A DNA stretch of 64,000 bases from Paenibacillus aceris. GTDB lineage: Bacteria > Bacillota > Bacilli > Paenibacillales > NBRC-103111. Positions 15,521-23,962 of this stretch are shown piece by piece. Positions within the stretch are counted from its first letter, which is position 1; each line of letters begins with the position of its first letter. Both the position numbers and the translations under genes were made by a program. Under the pieces are notes generated by a model that had not been told where the DNA came from, made no database searches, and worked only from the letters and a program-made list of their open reading frames with translations. Location of the stretch: assembly GCF_017874035.1 (NCBI RefSeq), contig NZ_JAGGKV010000005.1:1-64000 (forward strand). The letters are read 5' to 3'.

Positions 15521-17410
15521 TTGAACGAAATGTTAATGGATCGTTATGCTAGTACGCTATCTAATCTTATTAGTCCGCATGACCAATATTTTCCTTACCC
15601 TAAGTTCGAGGATCGAGATCAATGGGAGTCACTTCCAGAATCATTAAGACAGATGTGGATTTCCAAGGGAAACGATTCGTTAGCCTTCTGTTGGCCTAGT
15701 CTAAAGGCGACAGATTATTTGGAGTATTTTAAAAGCGGGCAGGTGATGTTATACGAAGAGAAGCAGCGGGAAAGGAAGAGGATGCTTGCAATCCTCGTTC
15801 TGGCGGAATGCATGGAAGGAAAAGGACGATTTCTTGATCAGATAATCAACGGAATCTGGTGTATTTGTGAAGAGTCCACTTGGGTCATTCCCCCTCATCA
15901 AGTGATTTCTAAACGAAGCGCAAAAGACCGTCTTCCGGATATTGAAGATCCGTTTATCGATTTATGTGCAGGAGAAACGGCAAGCTTGCTTGCCACGACG
16001 CATTACTTATTAAAGCATTCGTTAGATCATGTTAGTGAAAATATATGCAGTCGTATTCGGATCGAATTAAAACGCAGAATCATGGATCCATTTCTAGAAC
16101 GCAATGATTTATGGTGGATGGGCTTGGAAACCAATCGAAAGATGAACAATTGGAATCCATGGATCAATTCAAATCTCCTTTCGGTTTTTCTATTGTTAGA
16201 GCAGGAGAATGAACGGCGGTTTCAGGCGGTTGGCAAAGTTATTCAGTGCTTGGACCGCTTTATAGAAGATTGTCATAGTGACGGAGGCTGTGATGAGGGT
16301 CCAGTTTATTGGGGGAGAGCCGGTGGCTCTTTGTTTGACTGTTTGGAATTGCTATACCAAGCTTCAGATGGCAGGATCAACCTGTTTAATGAGCCACTGA
16401 TACGGGAAATGGGGAGCTACTTGTATAAAGCCCATATTGATGACAGCTATTATGTGAATTTTGCCGATAGCAGCGCAAGGGTAGAAATAGAAGCTCAGCT
16501 TGTTTATCTGTATGGGAAGCGCATTCATGATCAACAGCTTAAAGATCTTGCATGCAGTGCATTCCGAAATCATCATTCACCGATCTCTTCGGGATGGCTA
16601 ACCATGCATCGTACCATCCCTTCTCTTTTTGTAAATCAGGAGATGCAAGAGACATTAACGCAACCGCCTTTTGTTCGAGATGTGTGGTTGAACGTTATCG
16701 AATTCATGGCAGCGAGGGAAAAGTCGGGCTCCAGTCAAGGACTGTATCTTGCAGCAAAGGGAGGACATAACGGCGAAAGTCATAATCATAATGATGTCGG
16801 TCATTTTGTGGTCTATAACAACGGCAGTCCGTTCCTGATCGATATAGGAGTCGAAACGTATACGGCAAAAACCTTCAGCCCGCAACGATACCAAATTTGG
16901 ACAATGCAGTCTGCCTATCATAATGTACCGATGGTAAATGGTGTCCAGCAACAAGCAGGCAACGAATTTGCGGCAACGGAAGTTCATTATAGCCAAGCTG
17001 ACGATGATCATCTGGCTCAGCTTTCCATGAACATTGCGAGCGCCTATCCGGAAAGCGCAGGTATTGAATCATGGAGACGGACTTGCAGTTTCTCTCGTCA
17101 AAAGGATGCATGGATCGTAATCGAGGATGATTTCAGACTTCAGAATCCGACCGATGATATCCGAATACACCTCATGACGCCATGCGTACCACAGCTTGAA
17201 GAGGTCGGAACAATCTTGTTAAGCGATCATTTGGGCAATGCGATACGATTGGATTATAACAGCCGTGATGTCGTTGCTGCCAAGGAACTCATCGTCTTAA
17301 AGGACGAGAGATTGCGAGCCGTATGGGGCAATTCTCTTTATAGGATTACATTAAAGTCGTTAGTTCCCACCCGTTCAGCGAAATGGTCCATCGTCTTGAC
17401 GAAAGTATGA
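15521..17410 (+). CDS. Heparinase II/III-like polysaccharide lyase
   Basis: 629 residues without a signal peptide, so probably cytoplasmic. The first ~370 residues form an alpha-helical toroid region (with CDEGPVYWGRAGGSLFDCLELL). The C-terminal beta part has the Hepar_II_III block SHNHNDVGHFVVYNNG and IDIGVETYTAKTF followed by QSAYHNVPMVNG. Such enzymes cleave uronic-acid-containing oligosaccharides by beta-elimination. It heads a cluster with a sugar importer, fitting intracellular cleavage of imported fragments. Start is TTG 15521 or ATG 15530; AAAGGA at 15512 is close to the first and far from the second. A decayed partial copy lies at 15059. Confidence 0.8.
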   Translation: MNEMLMDRYASTLSNLISPHDQYFPYPKFEDRDQWESLPESLRQMWISKGNDSLAFCWPSLKATDYLEYFKSGQVMLYEEKQRERKRMLAILVLAECMEGKGRFLDQIINGIWCICEESTWVIPPHQVISKRSAKDRLPDIEDPFIDLCAGETASLLATTHYLLKHSLDHVSENICSRIRIELKRRIMDPFLERNDLWWMGLETNRKMNNWNPWINSNLLSVFLLLEQENERRFQAVGKVIQCLDRFIEDCHSDGGCDEGPVYWGRAGGSLFDCLELLYQASDGRINLFNEPLIREMGSYLYKAHIDDSYYVNFADSSARVEIEAQLVYLYGKRIHDQQLKDLACSAFRNHHSPISSGWLTMHRTIPSLFVNQEMQETLTQPPFVRDVWLNVIEFMAAREKSGSSQGLYLAAKGGHNGESHNHNDVGHFVVYNNGSPFLIDIGVETYTAKTFSPQRYQIWTMQSAYHNVPMVNGVQQQAGNEFAATEVHYSQADDDHLAQLSMNIASAYPESAGIESWRRTCSFSRQKDAWIVIEDDFRLQNPTDDIRIHLMTPCVPQLEEVGTILLSDHLGNAIRLDYNSRDVVAAKELIVLKDERLRAVWGNSLYRITLKSLVPTRSAKWSIVLTKV

Positions 17411-17412
17411 TG

Positions 17413-17449
17413 AAAATCCCGCGGTCATTGTGACTGCGGGATTTTTCCG
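17413..17449 (+). terminator. Terminator after the heparinase-like gene
   Basis: TCCCGCGGTCA-TTG-TGACTGCGGGA, then TTTTT. An almost identical hairpin lies at 23571-23603 after the AraC gene. Confidence 0.85.
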
Positions 17450-17472
17450 TACACATACAGCTAAAAAGTGCA

Positions 17473-17538
17473 ATAACACAAGATCGTGTTATATTCTCAA
17501 GTGAATACGATTTTTAGCAAAATCGTGTTATTTTATTA
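17473..17538. promoter_or_regulatory. Candidate AraC-type operator region, copy A
   Basis: ATAACAC-AAGATC-GTGTTAT (17473-17492) is a perfect 7-bp dyad. AAATCGTGTTATTTTATTA follows at 17520-17538. Both are conserved at 23628-23691 before the GH101 gene. Confidence 0.6.
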
Positions 17539-17591
17539 AGTTTTTATGCATTGCTCAAACGAATTGATCGAATTATGATCAGGTTATGAAT

Positions 17592-17606
17592 ATGAAAGCG
17601 CTTTTA
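17592..17606 (+). promoter_or_regulatory. cre (CcpA) site
   Basis: ATGAAAGCGCTTTTA matches 14 of 15 positions of the cre consensus WTGNAARCGNWWWCA. It lies 28 nt before the permease start, so catabolite repression of the importer is likely. Confidence 0.7.
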
Positions 17607-17634
17607 AAAAAATAAGACGTGTGGAGTGGATCAA

Positions 17635-18594
17635 ATGGGAGTTGCCTTAGAGGCGAAAGCAACTTATGTGAAACGAAGAAGAAATAAACAGTCGATTCTC
17701 AACCAGTATGTGGAGCACAAATATTTTTTCATCATGTTATTGCCGGTCGTCATTTATTATTTAATCTTTCATTATGGACCGATGTACGGGGTGGTCATTG
17801 CTTTTCAAGATTATAAGTTTTTGAAGGGGGTAACAGGTAGTCCTTGGGTAGGGTTCGATAACTTTATAGAATTGTTCAACAAACCGTATTTCTATACCGT
17901 ATTGAAAAACACACTGATCATTAATTTCTATAAGCTGCTGTTTGGGTTTCCAGTTCCTATCGCATTAGCGCTTATGATAAACGAAATTACCAGTCCGATT
18001 GTCAAAAAGGCTGTACAAACGATCAGCTATCTGCCATATTTTCTTTCTTGGGTTGTTTTATCAGGACTTATTATTGAAATTCTTTCCCCTAGTCGGGGGC
18101 CGGTTAATTATTTGCTCGAGATGATTATCGGTATGAAACCGATTTACTTCATCACGGACCCGAATTGGTTTCGACCGATACTCGTATTATCGGAAATCTG
18201 GAAACAGGCAGGCTTTACGACGATTATCTACTTGGCGGCGATTGCCGGAATCAACACGGAAATGTATGAAGCGGCAGAGATGGACGGCATTTCGCGAGCC
18301 CAAAAGATTTGGTATATCACTCTTCCATCGCTCATTCCGGTTATCGTAATCATGCTTATCTTGAGCTCAGGCTCGATCATAAACGACGATTTCGAACAAG
18401 TCTACAACCTGTTGAATGTAAAAGTCATGCAAGTTGGAGACGTACTGTCAACGTATACGTATACCGAAGGTTTGTCTCGTATGAATTACAGCTATGCCGC
18501 TGCCGTCGGTCTCTTCAAGAATGTGGTTGCGTTAGTGCTTGTTTTCACGGCAAATCGATTAGCAAGTAAAGTTAGCGATGAAACGATCTTTTGA
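17635..18594 (+). CDS. CUT1 sugar ABC transporter permease, LplB-like
   Basis: 319 residues with six membrane segments and the permease EAA motif EMYEAAEMDGISRAQKIWYITLPSL. LplB/YtcP-type permeases import oligosaccharides. The partner permease follows 23 nt downstream. No ATPase gene is nearby, so a shared MsmX-type ATPase encoded elsewhere is expected. ATG 17635 has GGAGTGG 6-9 nt upstream and is preferred over GTG 17626. Confidence 0.9.
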   Translation: MGVALEAKATYVKRRRNKQSILNQYVEHKYFFIMLLPVVIYYLIFHYGPMYGVVIAFQDYKFLKGVTGSPWVGFDNFIELFNKPYFYTVLKNTLIINFYKLLFGFPVPIALALMINEITSPIVKKAVQTISYLPYFLSWVVLSGLIIEILSPSRGPVNYLLEMIIGMKPIYFITDPNWFRPILVLSEIWKQAGFTTIIYLAAIAGINTEMYEAAEMDGISRAQKIWYITLPSLIPVIVIMLILSSGSIINDDFEQVYNLLNVKVMQVGDVLSTYTYTEGLSRMNYSYAAAVGLFKNVVALVLVFTANRLASKVSDETIF

Positions 18595-18617
18595 TCAGAA
18601 CTGAAAGGAGTATGACG

Positions 18618-19490
18618 ATGGTATACAAAGCATCTTTGATGGATCGCGTGTTAGGAATAACCATTTATACGGTCCTTCTTCTATTAAGTATTTTCACATT
18701 AGTACCGTTAGCGCAGGTCATTACCGTTTCCTTAAGTCCATCTGAAATCATCGGCAAATATGGCCTGCATTTGTTTCCGACGAAATTTGATTTCTCTGGG
18801 TATTCGGAAGTGTTTCATACGCAGCTCGTATGGAGGGCTTATGGAAATACGCTTCTTCGTACAGTGCTCGGAACGACGCTTACCGTTTTGCTTACATTCA
18901 TGGGGGCTTATCCACTCTCCAAAAAAACGCTGCCGAATCGTAAGCTATGGACAGGATTCATTGTATTGACGATGTTTTTTTCAGGCGGAATGATTCCTTC
19001 CTATATTCTTATCAAAAACATTGGACTAATGAACTCGGTTTGGGCTCTTGTGCTTCCAGGCGCAGTCAGTGCATTTATGCTGCTCATCGTTCGCAATTTT
19101 ATTAGCGGATTGCCGGAAAGCCTGGAGGAATCTGCTAAAATCGACGGAGCGAACGATATTGCGATTTTATTTAAAATCGTTATTCCGCTCTCCCTGCCTA
19201 TCGTCGCGACGGTTGGTCTTTACACTGCGGTTTATCATTGGAATGCTTGGTTTGACTCCATGATTTATATACAAGATCAGAAGAAGCAAGTGCTCCAATT
19301 AGTGCTTCGCAAAATTTTATTGGAGGGGCAGCTGCAAACGATGGATACCAATGCCCAGCAGGCTGCGGTCAATACCGAATCAATGAAAATGGCAACGCTC
19401 CTTGTCGCGATCATACCGATCATTTGCGTGTATCCATTTTTACAGAAGTATTTTATTAAGGGCTCGTTAGTTGGATCTGTTAAAGGTTAA
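18618..19490 (+). CDS. CUT1 sugar ABC transporter permease, YtcP-like
   Basis: 290 residues, six membrane segments, EAA loop ESLEESAKIDGANDIAILFK, and the usual end FLQKYFIKGSLVGSVKG of this family. It is the second half of the importer channel, in operon with the LplB-like gene and the binding lipoprotein. The start at 18618 has AAAGGAG 8 nt upstream; upstream in-frame starts overlap the Shine-Dalgarno sequence. Confidence 0.9.
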   Translation: MVYKASLMDRVLGITIYTVLLLLSIFTLVPLAQVITVSLSPSEIIGKYGLHLFPTKFDFSGYSEVFHTQLVWRAYGNTLLRTVLGTTLTVLLTFMGAYPLSKKTLPNRKLWTGFIVLTMFFSGGMIPSYILIKNIGLMNSVWALVLPGAVSAFMLLIVRNFISGLPESLEESAKIDGANDIAILFKIVIPLSLPIVATVGLYTAVYHWNAWFDSMIYIQDQKKQVLQLVLRKILLEGQLQTMDTNAQQAAVNTESMKMATLLVAIIPIICVYPFLQKYFIKGSLVGSVKG

Positions 19491-19540
19491 TCTCCGATTT
19501 TTCGGAATTAGCATATAAAAAAATTTGGAGGGGTTAACGA

Positions 19541-21160
19541 ATGAGCAGCAAATGGCAAAAGAGGGTAGCAAGGCTAATGGTGATTTCAACCGCGATCGCA
19601 GTCGTTGCGGGTTGTACCAGTAAAACGCCAGCAGGGAGCGAAAAGCCTGCAGACAACGCACAGAGCAAGGAACTGGTATCATTAGACTATTTAGGCTATG
19701 ATTCTTACGGTCAGCCTGATACAACGGCACCTCTTGTCAAACTTGTCCAGGATAAATTCAACGTCAAGTTTAACTTTTGGTTCATTGATGCCAACAAGTG
19801 GGATGACAACCTGAACGTGAAGCTTGGCGCTGGGGAAATGCCGGATGTGCTCAAGGTGCGCAGTCAGCAGAGTCTTCTCAACTATATTAATCAAGGGATT
19901 CTGGCACCGATTCCGAGGGATTTGATTGATAAATATGCTCCGACTTATGCGAAATATTTAGACCAAAGCTACAGCGAGACCTGGGATTATGTGAGAAGCG
20001 ACGGTAAAATTTACGGTATTCCTGCAACGATAAAGGGTTACCCGACTGTTGTAGTCTGGCGCAAGGATTGGCTCGATAAGCTGGGGATCACCAAAGTGCC
20101 GGAGACACTGAAAGAGTTTGAGGATGCTGTGTACAAAATGCGCAATAACGATCCGGATGGGAATGGCAAGAAAGATACGTACGGATTATCGGATTTCGCA
20201 ATTCCAGCCGTTATGGGCGCGTTCGGAGCTCCTCCTATCGACGATATAAAAGCAGCGGCCAAAGCAGACCCTAAGCGGGCGCTCATGCTTACTAAAAAGG
20301 ACGGCAACATTCAATTTGCTGCCACACAACCAGAGATGAAAGACGCGCTCGCGTTGCTGCAAAAGTGGTATAAAGACGGAGTGATAGATCCTGAGTTCAT
20401 TACATCCGAGAATACGTCAGGTCACTGGTCTTTGTCCCAGACACTGAACAACAACCGAATCGGGGTAACTGGCAAAGGGCAATATAATCATTGGAGAAAC
20501 GAACTGGATCCCGATAAGTCGGGAGATGCGTACGGTCCTGCCTATCAAGAATTCAAAAAATCGCAGCCGAATGGAGAGATTGTGTTCGGTAAGCCGCCAG
20601 TCGGGCCGCAAGGAAAGTCGGGTACGACGCAATGGGGAACGTTCAATGGAGCCATTGGGATTACAACCAAGGCTGCCAAGGAACCGAAGAAATTGGAAAC
20701 GGTTCTTAAAATGATGGAAGCGGCAACTACGGATTACGAGTATTACACGCAAACATTATATGGGATTAAAGGCGTGGATTGGAAGGATGATAACGGCAAG
20801 TTCATTAACTTGACGCCTACTGAAAAGCAAAGCGATTCGCAGCAAAAAGGAAAAGCAGTCATGAACGTTCAAGTCAACTATGATCCATTCCTGCAGAAGC
20901 AAAATCCTTTCACGTACAAGTTCGCTGACAAAGTTGTTAATTATAAAGGCTATGCAAACCAATTCGCACCTGCGACGGATACATTTAACAAAAAGTCCTC
21001 TGATTTAGGCAAGATGGTCATCGAAACTTATTTTAAAATCATTACTGGCGAGCAAAGTGTCGATTCTTTTGACAAGTTTGTAAAGGACTTTAAAGCCAAC
21101 GGAGGAGACGAAGTCGAGAAGTCGCTGAACGACGCTTATAACAAACTGATCGGAAAATAA
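19541..21160 (+). CDS. Extracellular sugar-binding lipoprotein (LplA-like)
   Basis: 539 residues with a lipoprotein signal (positively charged start, lipobox AVVAGC at ~residue 22) and a family-1 solute-binding fold. The size and blocks such as WRKDWLDKLGITKVPETLKEF and the calcium-site-like DPDGNGKKDTYG are typical of LplA/alginate-type binding proteins that take up oligosaccharides. GGAGGGG lies 7 nt before ATG. It captures glycan fragments outside the cell for the two permeases just upstream; a terminator (21176) follows. Confidence 0.9.
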   Translation: MSSKWQKRVARLMVISTAIAVVAGCTSKTPAGSEKPADNAQSKELVSLDYLGYDSYGQPDTTAPLVKLVQDKFNVKFNFWFIDANKWDDNLNVKLGAGEMPDVLKVRSQQSLLNYINQGILAPIPRDLIDKYAPTYAKYLDQSYSETWDYVRSDGKIYGIPATIKGYPTVVVWRKDWLDKLGITKVPETLKEFEDAVYKMRNNDPDGNGKKDTYGLSDFAIPAVMGAFGAPPIDDIKAAAKADPKRALMLTKKDGNIQFAATQPEMKDALALLQKWYKDGVIDPEFITSENTSGHWSLSQTLNNNRIGVTGKGQYNHWRNELDPDKSGDAYGPAYQEFKKSQPNGEIVFGKPPVGPQGKSGTTQWGTFNGAIGITTKAAKEPKKLETVLKMMEAATTDYEYYTQTLYGIKGVDWKDDNGKFINLTPTEKQSDSQQKGKAVMNVQVNYDPFLQKQNPFTYKFADKVVNYKGYANQFAPATDTFNKKSSDLGKMVIETYFKIITGEQSVDSFDKFVKDFKANGGDEVEKSLNDAYNKLIGK

Positions 21161-21175
21161 GATGTGCAGTATAAT

Positions 21176-21208
21176 GCGGTCCGCTTCAAACAAGTGGGCC
21201 GTATTTTA
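21176..21208 (+). terminator. Terminator after the binding lipoprotein gene
   Basis: A 10-bp stem CGGTCCGCTT / AAGTGGGCCG (two G-U pairs), then TATTTTA. The T-run is short; partial read-through into the regulator is possible. Confidence 0.6.
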
Positions 21209-21317
21209 CGCATGCGGCTGTCCAGAAGGGGAAATCTTATAAAGCTTTCGCTTTTTTTGCGTTGACAGAATGTGAATATACCGTAAAGTGTAGTATAGGA
21301 CCGTGGGGGGGGATGAA

Positions 21318-23543
21318 ATGAAAAGGCGTTTACAAGTGAAAGGGAATGTTTTTTTGCGCCTGCTCGCATTTAACATCATGTTGGTGATATTTATCATGGT
21401 GCTTCCATCGGCGATTTATTTTCAATATTTTAAATCCAGTTATGATGATCAGGTTAATCAATTGAATATGCACACGATTACCCAATTTCGCGATTACATG
21501 GATGCAGGGGTTTTAAAGGAAGTCGTGAACATCCCCAATCTCTATTTAACCAACATCGAAAGCAATGAAGCGTTAACCTATCCGCTGCAGCATGATATCG
21601 CCGGCGATACCATAAAGATTTTGCAAGTTTCCAAAAGAATAGATGAAATACGCAATCGATTCCCATTCATTCATTCCATTGATATGTATTATCGGAAAAG
21701 CAATTTGTTGTTCTTAAACTCGAATGTATGTATTCGAAATCATATATCGGATTGCAATCTTAACGGTAGAGAAAACTGGTTTAAACAGTTTTCCGAGACG
21801 GAAAAAGCGATAGGTTGGATGTCCACTCGGCTAGGTGAAGGTAATGACGCCAAATTCGCGGTTACTTATGTTCGCAGTCTTCCTTATTTTGCGCCGGTTG
21901 AAGGAAAGCTTGGCATCATAGCCGTCAATATCGACGAATCTGCCATTAATCGCATGGTGCATGACTATCAAAAATCAAGCGGTCAGCAGATTGTAATTAT
22001 TAGTGCGGATGGACGTTACCTTTCCGATACCGTTTCTTCGCAAGGCGCGGCTTCCAATTTAGAAGAAGCTTTGATTGAACGTATCAAGAGCGAGGATGAA
22101 GGAATCATTTCGACGCAAATTAATCGAGAAGCCGGGATGGTCGCTTATACGAAATCCCAATACAGTCCTTGGAAATATGTCTTAATTACCCCGAAAAGCA
22201 TCTATTACGAGAAATCGTATCATATTCGGAATTTCTTAATTTTAGTAGGCGGTATTTTATTGCTGGTCAACTTATTCATTGCTTATCTAATGACCGTACG
22301 AATGCATAAGCCGATCGGCAGTATGTTCTACCTCTTTACGGACCAAATCAGTCAATTAAACAAGAAGTTGGATCAAAGTAAGCCGATTTTACGAAGGAAT
22401 ACGATTTTGCAGCTGCTGAGCGGCAAATTTGACCAACACATCATAGCGGAGCAGGAGGAATCACTCGGGATCTTATTCAATGAGGAAAGGCTGTTTTGTT
22501 TTGTTTTGCATCTTCGCTTAAAGGATTATTGTGATTTTGAACAGGAAATGAGCCTTATCGTTCAACTTATAGAGTCACTGGAACATGCAACCAAGCATGG
22601 TCGAATCTATGCGATCAAGACGGAAGGTGAATCCATATCCGGTATCGTAAATTTCTCCGGAGAGCAGAATGAGTTAATGATTATGAAGGATATCGTACAT
22701 AAAATAGAAGAGACTTCGGGCTTGAAATTTACTTTATCAGTTGGAAATAGCTATGAAATGAACAAGGCCAATATCTCGGTTTCGTATTTTGAAGCAAATG
22801 AAGCACTTCCATACCGATTTTTACATCAAGATCCTGTTCTACGATATGACAAGTTAAAAATTTCAAAATTAAAGGATACCGGCAGCTCGATCAGAGTATT
22901 AAATGAGATTGAAGGCTATGTTCGTTCTTCGGACGAGCAGCGGCTTAAACAAGCAATCGATAGCGTATTAGACGAAATCCAGTCTGGGGAATATACGATA
23001 GAGTATTGCAAACACATCCTAATGGACGTGGTGTCCTCCATTCGGAAAGCTCTCAAGAGTATTGGTCTTAGCTCAAGTCAGCTATATGGTTACGACATCC
23101 GACAATATCTGAAGCGCATTGAGAATGTGAATGAGTTTCACGAATGGATCTATGATGTCATTGCGGTTACGATGGTCACACTTAACCAGAAAAAACAAAA
23201 CATCGATAAAGATATGGCGCTTCATATAGCCCGATTTATTGAGGAGAATATTTGCAATCCAATCTCGCTTGACATGGTTGCCGATCACGTTGGGGTCAGC
23301 TCGAATTATTTAAGCAAATTATTTAAGGTGACGATGGGCGTTAATTTCTCCGATTATGTTACTGATATGAAATTGCGCCATTCCTTACAGCTATTAAAAG
23401 AAAAGAAATATACGGTTCAGGATATTTCACAGATGATCGGGTATAACTCGGCGCATTATTTTATCCGTATTTTCAAAGAAAAATATGGGATTACACCTAA
23501 ACAAGCCCAAAAGGTAAATTTTGAAGGTATAAATGAATGGTGA
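21318..23543 (+). CDS. Membrane-anchored AraC-family regulator of cluster 1
   Basis: 741 residues. A membrane segment (~15-36), an extracytoplasmic sensor region (~37-295, Cache-like), a second membrane segment (~300-322), a cytoplasmic middle region and a C-terminal AraC HTH_18 domain (~640-735: ISLDMVADHVGVSSNYLSKL ... YTVQDISQMIGYNSAHYFIR IFKEKYG). This layout is typical of Paenibacillus regulators next to CUT1 importers and suggests direct sensing of extracellular sugar. GTG 21303 is possible, but GGGGGGG fits ATG 21318. Probable targets are the promoters at 15432, 17473 and 23628, which share a motif. Confidence 0.88.
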   Translation: MKRRLQVKGNVFLRLLAFNIMLVIFIMVLPSAIYFQYFKSSYDDQVNQLNMHTITQFRDYMDAGVLKEVVNIPNLYLTNIESNEALTYPLQHDIAGDTIKILQVSKRIDEIRNRFPFIHSIDMYYRKSNLLFLNSNVCIRNHISDCNLNGRENWFKQFSETEKAIGWMSTRLGEGNDAKFAVTYVRSLPYFAPVEGKLGIIAVNIDESAINRMVHDYQKSSGQQIVIISADGRYLSDTVSSQGAASNLEEALIERIKSEDEGIISTQINREAGMVAYTKSQYSPWKYVLITPKSIYYEKSYHIRNFLILVGGILLLVNLFIAYLMTVRMHKPIGSMFYLFTDQISQLNKKLDQSKPILRRNTILQLLSGKFDQHIIAEQEESLGILFNEERLFCFVLHLRLKDYCDFEQEMSLIVQLIESLEHATKHGRIYAIKTEGESISGIVNFSGEQNELMIMKDIVHKIEETSGLKFTLSVGNSYEMNKANISVSYFEANEALPYRFLHQDPVLRYDKLKISKLKDTGSSIRVLNEIEGYVRSSDEQRLKQAIDSVLDEIQSGEYTIEYCKHILMDVVSSIRKALKSIGLSSSQLYGYDIRQYLKRIENVNEFHEWIYDVIAVTMVTLNQKKQNIDKDMALHIARFIEENICNPISLDMVADHVGVSSNYLSKLFKVTMGVNFSDYVTDMKLRHSLQLLKEKKYTVQDISQMIGYNSAHYFIRIFKEKYGITPKQAQKVNFEGINEW

Positions 23544-23570
23544 GCCATAATCGTAAGGAAGATAAATGGA

Positions 23571-23603
23571 TATCCCGCGGTCATTGAGACTGCGGGATTT
23601 TTC
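23571..23603 (+). terminator. Terminator after the AraC gene
   Basis: TATCCCGCGGTCA...TGCGGGATTTTT, a near copy of the hairpin at 17413. Confidence 0.82.
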
Positions 23604-23627
23604 GTGTGCTTACAGCTAAAAAGTGCT

Positions 23628-23691
23628 ATATCACAAGATCGTGTTATTCTCAAAAAATAAAGGTTAATGGAAAAATGGTGTTATTTTATTA
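23628..23691. promoter_or_regulatory. Candidate AraC-type operator region, copy B
   Basis: ATATCAC-AAGATC-GTGTTAT at 23628-23647 and AAATGGTGTTATTTTATTA at 23673-23691 repeat the region at 17473-17538 with few changes. It lies about 270 nt before the GH101 start codon. Confidence 0.6.
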
Positions 23692-23745
23692 AGTTTTTAC
23701 GCATTGCTCTAACGGATAGAACGAATTATGATCGAGTCACAGATT

Positions 23746-23760
23746 GTGAAAGCGTTTTCT
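23746..23760 (+). promoter_or_regulatory. cre-like site upstream of the GH101 gene (distal)
   Basis: GTGAAAGCGTTTTCT agrees with the cre consensus at most positions and stands where the cre at 17592 stands in the duplicated region. Confidence 0.5.
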
Positions 23761-23800
23761 CGCGGATATAAATATGGGGCTATATGGCGGGTGATGCAAC

Positions 23801-23875
23801 TTGAGACAAGCGTATCATCTGCCCGATATTCATAAGCCAATTATTTGGAAGGAGGATTTTAATAAGACATCTTAG
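23801..23875 (+). other. Short leader frame in the GH101 upstream region
   Basis: TTG at 23801 opens a 24-codon frame (starts LRQAYHLPDIHKP) ending TAG. A strong GGAAGGAGG at 23848-23856 is not followed by any start codon within range. The stretch may be a remnant of a deleted gene rather than a functional leader peptide. Confidence 0.2.
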
Positions 23876-23919
23876 CGATTTCAGAAGATACAAGGGAAGA
23901 CCCATTTCATTGATTGATA

Positions 23920-23934
23920 TTGAAAGCGTTTTAA
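23920..23934 (+). promoter_or_regulatory. cre-like site upstream of the GH101 gene (proximal)
   Basis: TTGAAAGCGTTTTAA matches 14 of 15 cre consensus positions and ends 28 nt before the GTG start. Confidence 0.6.
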
Positions 23935-23962
23935 AACAATGAGGAACATGGAGGGTTTTACT

